NCBI GenBank assembly: GCA_023140385.1
Contig: JAGLLT010000008.1
Span: 1 to 50,134 of the forward strand
DNA length: 50,134 nucleotides
Direction: 5' to 3'
From: Candidatus Omnitrophota bacterium
GTDB taxonomy: Bacteria > Omnitrophota > Gorgyraeia > JAGLLT01
Below the pieces are notes generated by a model. That model did not search any database. It saw nothing but the letters and a program-made list of their open reading frames with translations, and had not been told where the DNA came from. Shown in pieces: positions 8,993 through 15,720 of this stretch (its first letter is position 1; the number at the start of each line of letters is the position of its first letter). A program made the position numbers and the translations under genes.

Positions 8993-9303
8993 ATGGCAAG
9001 GATAGCGAGAATAGTTATTCCCAATCACCCTCAGCATATAATCCATCGCGGCAATCGCCGGGAAAAAGTTTTCTTTAGTGAAGACGACAGACAGGCTTCT
9101 CTGCTTCGCTAACTATTTACATATTTAGCTTCGCAGGAATTGGGCTTGTCTGCTTCGCCAAGCTACTTTCGTGCTTGGCTTCGCAGGAATAGGCTTGTCT
9201 GCTTCGCCAGACTACTTTCGTGCTTGGCTTCGCAGGAATTGGCTTAATATTGGGATGAGGGGTTTATTAAGAAGATTGAAGGGATTAAAGGGTTAGAATG
9301 GTG
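8993..9303 (+). pseudogene. RAYT (Y1/IS200-like) transposase gutted by hairpin repeats
   Basis: The 5' end encodes MARIARIVIPNHPQHIIHRG followed by NRREKVFFSEDD, the characteristic N-terminus of REP-associated tyrosine transposases (His-x-x-His and RGNRR). Coding stops at 9110-9112, where a repeat begins. A matching C-terminal end (WDEGFIKKIEGIKGLEW, stop at 9301-9303) resumes at about 9250. About 100-150 codons containing the catalytic Tyr are missing and replaced by three copies of a 41-42-bp hairpin repeat. Upstream, GTTCCGGGGACAG occurs twice (about 8914-8944), the sequence typically bordering these elements. The stop overlaps the start of the MFS gene. Confidence 0.7.
9100..9239. repeat. 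Three tandem TCTGCTTCGC...GCAGGAAT hairpin repeats
   Basis: Copies lie at 9100-9140, 9149-9190 and 9198-9239; each starts TCTGCTTCGC and ends GCTTCGCAGGAAT. The second copy has a 7-bp stem GCCAAGC/GCTTGGC; the first has GCTAA/TTAGC at the same place, so the stem is maintained despite base changes. Further copies follow tRNA-Ser(CGA) at 14133 and the island's right end at 44920. Confidence 0.75.
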
Positions 9304-10488
9304 AATTTGAAGCGGCTGGTAACGCCAAAAAAATTAAAGGTATATTTGCTTTCAACAGGGCATTTGGTTCATGATATTTATACAAGTTTTCTGTCCCCGG
9401 TACTTCCTTTGTTGATCGAAAAATTTTCGTTGACATATACGCTTGCCGCTTGTCTTAGGCTGGCGATACGGATTCCAAGTATATTGAACCCTTTTATCGG
9501 GCATATTGCCGATGGAGTAGGATTGAAATATTTTGTGGCTTTGGCTCCGGCGATTACCGCGATCGCGATGAGTTTGATAGGCAAAGCGCCCAATTATTTG
9601 AGCATTGTAATACTGCTTATTGTTGCCGGATTGAGTTCTTCTTTTTTTCATGTTCCCGCGCCGGTTATCCTTAAAAGAATTTCAGGCCGGAAACTGGGAA
9701 TGAGTATGAGCAGTTTTCAGATTGGCGGTGAGCTCTCGAGAACGATCGGCCCGATCATTGTCGTAGGCGCGATAAGCCTTTGGGGTTTCGCGGGGATATA
9801 TAGATTAATGCCTTTGGGTATAGTCATATCGATTGTTTTATTATTAAAATTAAAAGATGAAAAAATTCCCCAGCATAGATCAAAAAAATATAACTTCAAA
9901 AAATCGATCACAAAAACCCTGAAACAGGGGAAAATGCTGATTTTTGCCTTGTTGGGAATCATTTTGATTAAATCATTTACCGCTTCTGTAGTATCCGCTT
10001 TTTTACCTACATATTTGAGTTTTAAGGGATATAGTTTGTGGATGGCGGGAGGAGCGCTTTCTATCCTCCAGGCGGCGGCAATAATAGGGGTATTGCTTAC
10101 CGGTACGATATCAGACATGATAGGAAGAAAACGGTTGTTGATTATTGTTACTTTCTGTTCTCCCCTGGCAATGCTGCTTTTTTTGATTGGGGCCAAACAC
10201 GCCCTTATTCCTGTAGTGATATTACTGGGCCTGATCTCATTTTCCAGTACCCCGGTGATATTGGCCTTGATCCAGGAAAGTAATTTTAAGTATCCTTCGA
10301 TTGCCAATGGAATATATATGACCATAAGTTTTCTTTTAAGTTCAATTATTGTGCTGTTTTTTGGAAAGGTTTCCGATATGTTCGGGATGGAAAAAGCTTT
10401 TTTTATTTCGGGGATATGTTCTTTTATAGGGTTGCCGCTGGTTTTTTGTATTCCCGGGGAGAAACAATTCGGGGGACACACCACCTAA
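9298..10488 (+). CDS. MFS transporter, fosmidomycin-resistance-like
   Basis: A 396-aa major facilitator superfamily protein with about twelve hydrophobic segments and no signal peptide. The N-terminal HLVHDIYTSFLSPVLPLLI and IPSILNPFIGHIADGVG segments resemble the Fsr (fosmidomycin resistance) subgroup; an A-motif-like GTISDMIGRKRLLI follows transmembrane segment 8. It is expected to export a small molecule by proton antiport. Start choice is ATG 9298 or GTG 9301; both overlap the end of the RAYT pseudogene. No drug specificity can be read from the sequence. Confidence 0.85.
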   Translation: MVNLKRLVTPKKLKVYLLSTGHLVHDIYTSFLSPVLPLLIEKFSLTYTLAACLRLAIRIPSILNPFIGHIADGVGLKYFVALAPAITAIAMSLIGKAPNYLSIVILLIVAGLSSSFFHVPAPVILKRISGRKLGMSMSSFQIGGELSRTIGPIIVVGAISLWGFAGIYRLMPLGIVISIVLLLKLKDEKIPQHRSKKYNFKKSITKTLKQGKMLIFALLGIILIKSFTASVVSAFLPTYLSFKGYSLWMAGGALSILQAAAIIGVLLTGTISDMIGRKRLLIIVTFCSPLAMLLFLIGAKHALIPVVILLGLISFSSTPVILALIQESNFKYPSIANGIYMTISFLLSSIIVLFFGKVSDMFGMEKAFFISGICSFIGLPLVFCIPGEKQFGGHTT

Positions 10489-10540
10489 CTACCCCCACCA
10501 CACTTTCCTCTGAATGGCCATATAATGTTGATTCCTTTTA

Positions 10541-10605
10541 ACTGTTATCCACCTACGAGGAGAGACGCCTATGTCCCACCTCGTAGGTGGGCCGCGGGTG
10601 TAATT
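10541..10605. repeat. CCACCTACGAGG palindromic repeat, copy 1
   Basis: A perfect 12-bp inverted repeat (10549-10560 with 10579-10590) around an 18-nt loop. The full unit, from CTGTTATCCACC to GGGTGTAATT, recurs at 12112-12175. Being intergenic, palindromic and repeated, it behaves like a REP/BIME-type element. Confidence 0.7.
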
Positions 10606-10647
10606 AGGATTCGGAGTTAGTAAATAGCTTGGTTGTAGAAATGAAAC

Positions 10648-10677
10648 TTGACAAAGTTAATCATTATATGTTATATT
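10648..10677 (+). promoter_or_regulatory. Promoter of the AbrB-like antitoxin gene
   Basis: TTGACA (10648-10653) is followed 17 bp later by TTATAT, or 18 bp later by TATATT (10672-10677). The predicted transcript start falls at the first base or two of the 8-bp repeat tract. Confidence 0.6.
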
Positions 10678-10682
10678 CTAAT

Positions 10683-10714
10683 GTAGGAAAGTAGGAAAGT
10701 AGGAAAGTAGGAAA
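10683..10714 (+). repeat. Four tandem GTAGGAAA octamers in the leader
   Basis: Four uninterrupted copies of GTAGGAAA fill the short 5' leader between the promoter and the ribosome binding site (AGAGGAGG, about 10715-10722). Slippage here would change leader length and the number of AGGAAA pseudo-ribosome sites without altering the coding frame. Confidence 0.8.
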
Positions 10715-10727
10715 AGAGGAGGAAATA

Positions 10728-10982
10728 ATGCAAGAAATTTTAACTGTTAATCCGAAAGGCCAAGTAACTATTCCCAACGCGGTAAGAAAGTGCTATTTGA
10801 GAGGTATCCGTTATGTAGAATTAAAAACTACGCCTAAGGGGATTTTACTTATTCCTGTAGAGATAAAGGAGAAAGCTCCTTATACAAAAGAGGAGTGGAA
10901 AAAGATAGAGAAGTTAGCTTCTCAAAAGGGAAAAACATACAAATCTTCCAAATCCGCCAAAAAGCATATTGACTTTTTATGA
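10728..10982 (+). CDS. AbrB/SpoVT-type antitoxin-like DNA-binding protein
   Basis: An 84-aa protein with the swapped-hairpin AbrB fold at the N-terminus: MQEILTVNPKGQVTIPNAVR, where the KGQVTIP signature is clear, then a strand pair and a basic helical tail that would bind a toxin. A strong ribosome binding site AGAGGAGG lies 5 bp before the ATG. Its stop overlaps the start of a RelE-like reading frame by four bases (ATGA), the standard antitoxin-toxin layout, but the toxin is broken. It may survive as an orphan regulator of its own promoter. Confidence 0.75.
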   Translation: MQEILTVNPKGQVTIPNAVRKCYLRGIRYVELKTTPKGILLIPVEIKEKAPYTKEEWKKIEKLASQKGKTYKSSKSAKKHIDFL

Positions 10983-11023
10983 TTACCTATGAGTTTAAGA
11001 ATTCCGTATTAAAAGATTTTTGA
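10979..11023 (+). pseudogene. RelE/ParE-like toxin remnant
   Basis: The frame starts MITYEFKNSVLKDF, a typical RelE-superfamily toxin N-terminus, and then meets TGA at codon 15. A shifted frame continues briefly (FLREKIK) before another stop. The overlap with the antitoxin shows it was the partner toxin; it is now inactivated. Confidence 0.55.
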
Positions 11024-11149
11024 GAGAAAAAATTAAGTAAAATAAGGGATTTTATCTGTTGGAAGCGGGAAATAGAAAAAAGCTAAAATTTTCTAAAAAA
11101 TATCTTGCGTTCCGACGGTTTTAGTATTATTATGATATACATAATTTAA

Positions 11150-11273
11150 AATAGTCCTGTGTTCGAAGGGGGAACCTGGACTTTAAAACCAGCTCTGTTG
11201 GTCCCGAACCGTTTAATCGGGGAGGGAAAGTAAAACCTTCGTTGGTAAACTATAACCAGCGGAGGTTTTTTGT
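11150..11273 (+). ncRNA. Candidate structured RNA ending in a terminator
   Basis: A G-rich non-coding stretch contains nested hairpins: CTGG/CCAG (11176-11179 with 11189-11192) and CCCGA/TCGGG (11203-11207 with 11217-11221), then an intrinsic terminator just before the next gene's ribosome binding site. It could be an attenuating leader (riboswitch-like) for the 11292 gene or a stand-alone small RNA. The arm CTGGACTTTAAAACCAG resembles a tRNA-Sec anticodon arm, but no T-arm or CCA end is present. I do not recognise a known class. Confidence 0.4.
11233..11271 (+). terminator. Rho-independent terminator
   Basis: AAACCTTCGTTGGT (11233-11246) pairs with ACCAGCGGAGGTTT (11255-11268) over 14 positions with G-U wobbles, followed by a T run. 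It ends about 20 bp before the next ATG, between the candidate RNA and the gene, so read-through would be needed for cotranscription. Confidence 0.75.
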
Positions 11274-11291
11274 TTATATAGGAGGTACAAA

Positions 11292-11933
11292 ATGAAAAAA
11301 ATATTTATTATTTTAATTCTTAGTATATTGGTATCTACCTTTCCTTCTTTCAAGGCGGTAGGAGGTGGTTTTGAGGATGCGCAGCCAGAAAACAAAGAGT
11401 GGGATGTTCGCACTACAAGCGATATAGTAAGATATGCATCTCATGGAAATATTATATATGGACATGAATTTGGTTTTATTAAAAAAGCTGGTAATAATGT
11501 GGATATGCTGTGGATTTCATGGTCGACAAGTGAAGATGGGTTAGAGCAGTTTAAGGGAAAAAACTGTACTTTTTTAATTGATATTGATGGCGAATTGTTT
11601 GAAGTTGAATTATGTATGGTGGGCGTCTATGAACTTACAACTCTAACAACTGTTGTCTTTTTTACTAATGGTATAGCAAGCCCAAAGTTGATTAAAGCTC
11701 TTGAGGAAGGTGAACTGGCAAATATAGAAATAGTTGGCCCAAAAAAAATATTAGACTATTTTGATATTCCTTCTGATTCATTTAATATAGACGGATATGT
11801 GGAAGGTAGGCAGAAAGCAAAGAAACTTTTTGAAGAGTTAAAATCTCAAAAAGAGAAGAAAGCTGACGAAGAGAAAATTGATAGAGGATTATGCCAAAGA
11901 GCGAAAATGGATTTAAGGTTAGGAGGCACTTGA
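11292..11933 (+). CDS. Secreted protein of unknown function with frayed coiled-coil tail
   Basis: A 213-aa protein with a signal peptide (MKKIFIILILSILVSTFPSF) and a strong ribosome binding site (AGGAGG, 7 bp upstream). The middle is beta-rich (VDMLWISWSTSEDGLEQF, TFLIDIDGELFEVEL) and the end is a charged coiled coil (QKAKKLFEELKSQKEKKADEE). No family is recognised. After about residue 196 the +1 frame looks more like the true continuation (EDYAKERKW, then EALELESGHEEMKQDLALIE up to a stop at 12031-12033) but contains two stops, so the native C-terminus seems to have been lost by frameshift and decay. Confidence 0.6.
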   Translation: MKKIFIILILSILVSTFPSFKAVGGGFEDAQPENKEWDVRTTSDIVRYASHGNIIYGHEFGFIKKAGNNVDMLWISWSTSEDGLEQFKGKNCTFLIDIDGELFEVELCMVGVYELTTLTTVVFFTNGIASPKLIKALEEGELANIEIVGPKKILDYFDIPSDSFNIDGYVEGRQKAKKLFEELKSQKEKKADEEKIDRGLCQRAKMDLRLGGT

Positions 11934-12266
11934 ATTAGAATCCGGCCATGAAGAAATGAAGCAGGATTTGGCTTTGATAGAAGAGGCTATGAACAAACAA
12001 CGGGGTCAGGCACTGAAACGTGAAATAGATTGACAAAGGTATAAATCTCAAAAACGTCCTTCCTCAACCCTATCCTATATATTCTTGATTTTGCCCCGAA
12101 TGACAATTAACCGTTATCCACCCACGAGGAGGGACACCTATGTCCCACCTCGTAGGTGGGACAGCGGGTGTAATTCACTTGCTTTTTGGGATAGTCTTTG
12201 GTATAAATAGATGTGTTGGGTGGGTTGAATCTTGAGAGGATGAGAACTTAAGAAAGGAAAAAGATT
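11934..12266. other. Intergenic: decayed coiled-coil tail, then a palindromic repeat
   Basis: The first 100 bp hold the shifted remains of the preceding gene's C-terminus. The rest has no open frame of note and contains the second CCACC palindrome. A ribosome binding site AAGAAAGGAAAAAG precedes the ATG at 12267. Confidence 0.5.
12112..12175. repeat. CCACCTACGAGG palindromic repeat, copy 2
   Basis: CCACCCACGAGG (12118-12129) faces CCTCGTAGGTGG (12148-12159) with one mismatch. The whole unit matches the copy at 10541-10605, including the flanks CGTTATCC and CGGGTGTAATT. Confidence 0.7.
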
Positions 12267-13217
12267 ATGTATAGACCGGAAATAAAAGTATTAGACTGTA
12301 CTATCAGGGATGGGGGGCTCATTAATAATCACAACTTTGACCACAAATTCGTTAAAGATGTTTATAGGGCTATTTCTGCTTCAGGGGTAGACTATATTGA
12401 ATTGGGCTACAAAAATTCTAAAGAGCTTTTTTCGTCCGAGGAATACGGTTATTGGAAGTTCTGTGAAGATGACGAAATTGAAAAAATCAAAGAGGGTGTT
12501 GAGTCTAACGCAAAAGTAGCAGTTATGGTAGATGTTGGCCGCGTGAATTTAGATGACGTGAAGCCGGCTTCCGAAAGCCCGGTTGATATGATTAGAACGG
12601 CTACTTATGTAAAAGATATTGATAAAGCTATATTTATGGCTAATCATTTTTATGAAAAAGGATATGAGACTACGCTTAATATTATGGCCATTTCCCGCGA
12701 CAGAGGTCTAGAGCTAACGGATGCCCTGAAGCAGATAGAAAAAGAAAGCCACGTAGTAGCTGTCTATATAGTTGATAGTTTCGGCGCCTTGTATCAGGAA
12801 ACGACTGAAGAGCTGGTTAAAAGATACAAGAGTATATTAAGGAACAAGGAAGTGGGTTTTCACGGCCACAACAATCAACAACTTGGTTTTGGTAATACCA
12901 TTGAAGCCATTATTCATGGCGCCAACTATCTTGATGCTACAATTTACGGCATAGGCCGCGCGGCCGGCAACTGCCCGCTAGAACTATTAGTTGGTTTCTT
13001 AAAGAATCCAAAGTTTGATATACGCCCTATTTTAGACTTGATTTCAAAAGAATTTATTCCCCTAAGAGAGAAGATGGAATGGGGATATATCATTCCTTAC
13101 GCTATCTCAGGTATTATGGGTGAACATCCAAGGGCTGCCATGGCTCTTCGAAAAAGCGATAAGAAAGAAAATTATCGCGAGTTTTATGAAAGCCTGACTA
13201 ATACCGGACTTGATTAA
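12267..13217 (+). CDS. DRE-TIM metallolyase / aldolase-domain protein
   Basis: A 316-aa TIM-barrel enzyme of the HMG-CoA lyase-like (DRE-TIM) superfamily, which makes or breaks C-C bonds next to a carbonyl using a divalent metal. The metal and catalytic signatures are intact: LDCTIRDGG (residues 9-17) and FHGHNNQQLG (about 200-209), plus GIGRAAGNCPLE near 240. Relatives include 4-hydroxy-2-oxovalerate aldolases and isopropylmalate/homocitrate synthases; overall length and the start MYRPEIKVLDCTIRDGG fit the shorter aldolase-type group often found in sugar or nucleotide-sugar gene clusters. It lies 2 bp before a KDPG/KHG aldolase gene, so the pair probably acts in one 2-oxoacid pathway. The exact substrate is unknown. 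Confidence 0.8.
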   Translation: MYRPEIKVLDCTIRDGGLINNHNFDHKFVKDVYRAISASGVDYIELGYKNSKELFSSEEYGYWKFCEDDEIEKIKEGVESNAKVAVMVDVGRVNLDDVKPASESPVDMIRTATYVKDIDKAIFMANHFYEKGYETTLNIMAISRDRGLELTDALKQIEKESHVVAVYIVDSFGALYQETTEELVKRYKSILRNKEVGFHGHNNQQLGFGNTIEAIIHGANYLDATIYGIGRAAGNCPLELLVGFLKNPKFDIRPILDLISKEFIPLREKMEWGYIIPYAISGIMGEHPRAAMALRKSDKKENYREFYESLTNTGLD

Positions 13218-13219
13218 TC

Positions 13220-13846
13220 ATGGACATTAATCAATTCAAGCAGCTTCCTATAATGGGAATACTGCGCGGAATTGATGAAAAAGCTATTGAGCCGCTCACC
13301 GAAAGCATTATTGCCTCCGGCCTAAAGACGGTTGAGATTACCATGAACACCAATGGCGCTGCCGGGTTAATCCGGAAGATGGCCGAGGTGTCAAAGGGCC
13401 GCCTGACTATTGGGGCAGGTACAGTGCTTACCCCTGACGTCCTAAAAGAGGCAATTGATGCCGGAGCTACCTTCATAGTTTCACCTACCTTAATTAAAGA
13501 TGTAGTTGAATATTGCGCGAAAAACAGTATACCTGTTTTTCCGGGAGCACTTACCCCTCAGGAAATATATAATGCCTGGAATATGGGAGCCGCGATGGTC
13601 AAGGTCTTTCCGGCTAAATTCTTCGGGCCGGCCTACTTTAAAGAAGTCAAAGCTCCTTTTAATAATATAGAGCTTTTAGCCTGCGGCGGAGTTAATAAGG
13701 ATAATATAAAAGAGTTTTTTAATAATAAAGCCTCGGCTGTAGCCTTCGGAGCAAGTATCTTTAAGCAGGATTTAATTAAAGAAGGCAGATTTGAAGAGAT
13801 AGCAGAAGCAATAACCGCATTAATTAAGGCGTATAAAGCTGATTGA
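13220..13846 (+). CDS. eda: KDPG/KHG aldolase
   Basis: A 208-aa class I aldolase of the Eda family, which splits 2-keto-3-deoxy-6-phosphogluconate (and 4-hydroxy-2-oxoglutarate) to pyruvate and an aldehyde through a Schiff-base lysine. Visible signatures are LKTVEITMNT (catalytic Glu), TIGAGTVLT, FIVSPT, FPGALTPQE and VKVFPAKFFGP, with the Schiff-base lysine at residue 128. Length is normal. It follows the DRE-TIM gene by 2 bp, so the two are almost certainly cotranscribed. Narrow specificity (KDPG or KHG) cannot be read from sequence alone. Confidence 0.9.
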   Translation: MDINQFKQLPIMGILRGIDEKAIEPLTESIIASGLKTVEITMNTNGAAGLIRKMAEVSKGRLTIGAGTVLTPDVLKEAIDAGATFIVSPTLIKDVVEYCAKNSIPVFPGALTPQEIYNAWNMGAAMVKVFPAKFFGPAYFKEVKAPFNNIELLACGGVNKDNIKEFFNNKASAVAFGASIFKQDLIKEGRFEEIAEAITALIKAYKAD

Positions 13847-13857
13847 TAGCATTTAAG

Positions 13858-14038
13858 ATCTCTCACCCGTCTTTGACGAGTTCGAGATCCAATTTGTTTG
13901 TTAGTGTGTACTTAAAATATCTCTCACCGGCCTTTGGCAGGTTCGAGATCCAATTTGTTTGTTAAAATTGTACCTAAAATATCTCTCACCCGTCTTTGAC
14001 GAGTTCGAGATCCAATTTGTTTGCTAAAATTGTACAAA
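13858..14038 (+). repeat. Three tandem 61-62-bp repeats with T-arm-like hairpins
   Basis: Copies begin ATCTCTCACC at 13858, 13919 and 13981 and run directly into tRNA-Ser(CGA) at 14041. Each can fold ATCTC/GAGAT around an inner stem; the inner stem is CGTC/GACG in copies 1 and 3 and largely GCC/GGC in copy 2, with one T-A pair replaced by C-G. Each includes (G)GTTCGAGATCC, resembling a tRNA T-arm. Confidence 0.75.
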
Positions 14039-14040
14039 TT

Positions 14041-14131
14041 GGAGAGATGCCAGAGCCCGGTTTATCGGGGCCGCCTCGAAAGCGGCTGTCCGCTTTGCGG
14101 ACCGGGGGTTCGAATCCTCCTCTCTCCGCCA
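14041..14131 (+). tRNA. tRNA-Ser(CGA)
   Basis: A full cloverleaf with the long class II variable arm: acceptor GGAGAGA/TCTCTCC, anticodon loop CTCGAAA (CGA, serine codon TCG), T-loop TTCGAAT and encoded CCA. Its 3' trailer is a TCTGCTTCGC hairpin repeat and a GIY-YIG gene follows 61 bp later. Confidence 0.95.
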
Positions 14132-14132
14132 T

Positions 14133-14174
14133 TCTGCTTCGCCAAGCTACTTTCGTGTTTGGCTTCGCAGGAAT
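14133..14174. repeat. TCTGCTTCGC hairpin repeat after tRNA-Ser(CGA)
   Basis: Same family as 9100-9239. The stem is GCCAAGC/GTTTGGC, keeping pairing through a G-U wobble. It starts one base after the tRNA CCA. Confidence 0.7.
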
Positions 14175-14192
14175 TGGCCTTTTGGTAAAAGT

Positions 14193-14435
14193 ATGTATAT
14201 TGTATATATCCTTGTAAGTAGAAAAGATTATAGCCGTTATTATATAGGTATTACGCAAGATTTAAATAGGCGGTTAAGGGAGCATAATAGCGAGCGCGCT
14301 GCTTACGCTAAAAGATATGCTCCATGGGAAATAGAAACTTATATAAGCTTTAAGAATAAACGCCTTGCCGAAGAGTTTGAAAAGTATTTAAAAGCAGGCT
14401 CCGGACATGCTTTTTTAAAAAGAAGGCTTATATAG
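14193..14435 (+). CDS. GIY-YIG domain protein (UPF0213-type)
   Basis: An 80-aa single-domain GIY-YIG protein: YIVYILVSR...YYIGITQDLNRRLREHNS holds the GIY and YIG strands and the conserved arginine; KNKRLAEEFEKYLKAGSGHAF forms the C-terminal helices. The GIY-YIG fold is a nuclease core (as in UvrC and homing enzymes); small UPF0213 proteins have no settled function. It follows tRNA-Ser(CGA) and its hairpin repeat, the same position as two other GIY-YIG genes in this window. No strong ribosome binding site is seen. Confidence 0.85.
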   Translation: MYIVYILVSRKDYSRYYIGITQDLNRRLREHNSERAAYAKRYAPWEIETYISFKNKRLAEEFEKYLKAGSGHAFLKRRLI

Positions 14436-14499
14436 AATAAAAGGCAAAGTAGAATGGTGATTATAAACAGGAAAGAGGGTTTTGGGGGAAGTAGTATTT

Positions 14500-14528
14500 T
14501 ATCACAATAAAGTGATACCTATTATAAT
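14500..14528 (+). promoter_or_regulatory. Operator-promoter of the nitronate monooxygenase-like gene
   Basis: A perfect inverted repeat TATCAC-N6-GTGATA (14500-14517) lies just before TATAAT (14523-14528), covering the place of the -35 element. A repressor bound there would block RNA polymerase. The TATAAT is 17 bp before the ATG at 14546. Confidence 0.5.
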
Positions 14529-14545
14529 AGAGAAAGAATTGATTA

Positions 14546-15649
14546 ATGAAAGCAGAAAATAGTATTCCCGCATTAAAAATCGGTAATTTGGAAGCTCGGG
14601 TTCCCATAGTTCAGGGAGGTATGGGGGTTGGTATTTCGGGTGCCAACCTGGCCTCCGCGGTCGCCAATGAAGGAGCCATAGGAGTAATTTCATCTGTGGG
14701 ACTGGGGATATTTGATAGTGATGTAAAAACTAGTTTTGCCGAAGCTAATAAGCAGGCCTTAATTGATGAAATCAGGCGAGCTAGAAGCATGACCAAGGGT
14801 ATTTTAGGTGTGAATATTATGCTTGCTCTTACCGATCATGCCAAGCATGTAAGGGCGGCAATCGATGAAAAAATCGATATAGTTTTTCTTGGCGCCGGGC
14901 TCCCTCTAAAAAATTTTGTAGATATGTCAATCAGTGAACTTAAAAAATTACACACAAAATTCGCGCCCAAGGTTTCTTCCGCCAGGGCCGCGGATCTTAT
15001 TTTTAAACACTGGGCCAAGAATTACAATCATGTGCCCGATGCCTTGGTGGTGGAAGGCCCTTTAGCCGGAGGCCATTTGGGCTTTAAAAAAGAAGACCTT
15101 GATAAGCCGGAATTTTCTTTGGAGAAAATAGTTCAAGCTTGTGTAAGCTGCCTGAAGCCTTATGAGGAACGTTTTAAGAAAATTATTCCTGTAATTGCTG
15201 CCGGAGGTATTTATACGGGCGCGGATATATATAAGTTTCTGCGAATGGGCGCGGGAGCAGTTAAAATGGGTACGCGTTTTGTGGCCACATATGAATGTGA
15301 CGCGGCTGATGAATTTAAGCAAATGTATGTAGACTGCAAAAAGGAAGATATTACTGTAATTGATAGCCCGCTGGGTTTGCCCGGAAGAGCTATTGTTAAT
15401 AAATTTATCACTGATGTAAGAAGCGGCCTGAAGAAACCTTTTGAGTGCTTGTGGAAGTGCCTTAAAATGTGTGATTATACAAAAGCTCCATACTGCATTG
15501 GCCAGGCTTTGTATAACGCGAAAATGGGAAACCTAAAGGATGGCTTCGCGTTCGCGGGAGCCAACGCTTACAGGATAAAAGAAATCATTTCAGTAAAAGA
15601 CCTTATAGAGACGCTTTTAAAAGAATATAAACTTGCCGCCGGAGTATAA
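14546..15649 (+). CDS. Nitronate monooxygenase / FabK-like FMN enzyme
   Basis: A 367-aa TIM-barrel FMN protein of the 2-nitropropane dioxygenase family. Signatures in order: VPIVQGGMGVGISG (about residues 20-33), the FMN loop VEGPLAGGHLG with the His proposed as base in nitronate monooxygenases, IPVIAAGGIYTGADI and GAGAVKMGTRFVAT for the phosphate site. The C-terminal ~70 residues, with CLWKCLKMCDY and APYCIGQAL, carry a cysteine cluster seen in a subset of anaerobe homologues. Family members oxidise alkyl nitronates or act as FabK enoyl-ACP reductases; no acyl carrier or fatty acid genes are near, so the former label is used. Regulation by the upstream operator is likely. Confidence 0.85.
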   Translation: MKAENSIPALKIGNLEARVPIVQGGMGVGISGANLASAVANEGAIGVISSVGLGIFDSDVKTSFAEANKQALIDEIRRARSMTKGILGVNIMLALTDHAKHVRAAIDEKIDIVFLGAGLPLKNFVDMSISELKKLHTKFAPKVSSARAADLIFKHWAKNYNHVPDALVVEGPLAGGHLGFKKEDLDKPEFSLEKIVQACVSCLKPYEERFKKIIPVIAAGGIYTGADIYKFLRMGAGAVKMGTRFVATYECDAADEFKQMYVDCKKEDITVIDSPLGLPGRAIVNKFITDVRSGLKKPFECLWKCLKMCDYTKAPYCIGQALYNAKMGNLKDGFAFAGANAYRIKEIISVKDLIETLLKEYKLAAGV

Positions 15650-15720
15650 AAGCTAAAGTTGTTGCCTTGCCCATCTTAATTATTGGTGTAGTTGAAGCCG
15701 ATAAAAAGGAGGCGATGAAA

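Noticed and set aside
9100-9239. Possible short CRISPR array or tandem operator
   Set aside because: The intervals between copies are only 7-8 bp and nearly the same (GGCTTG), and the units are palindromic and dispersed elsewhere, so they are REP-like.
9717-10484. 255-codon antisense frame over the MFS gene
   Set aside because: The sense strand encodes a clear twelve-helix transporter; the antisense frame has no recognisable domain.
11150-11230. tRNA-Sec or ochre-reading tRNA (arm CTGGACTTTAAAACCAG)
   Set aside because: No T-arm with TTCGA, no matching acceptor stem and no CCA end; only the single arm is similar.
13858-14038. Possible CRISPR array
   Set aside because: The three 61-62-bp units repeat over their full length with no unique spacers and no cas genes are nearby.
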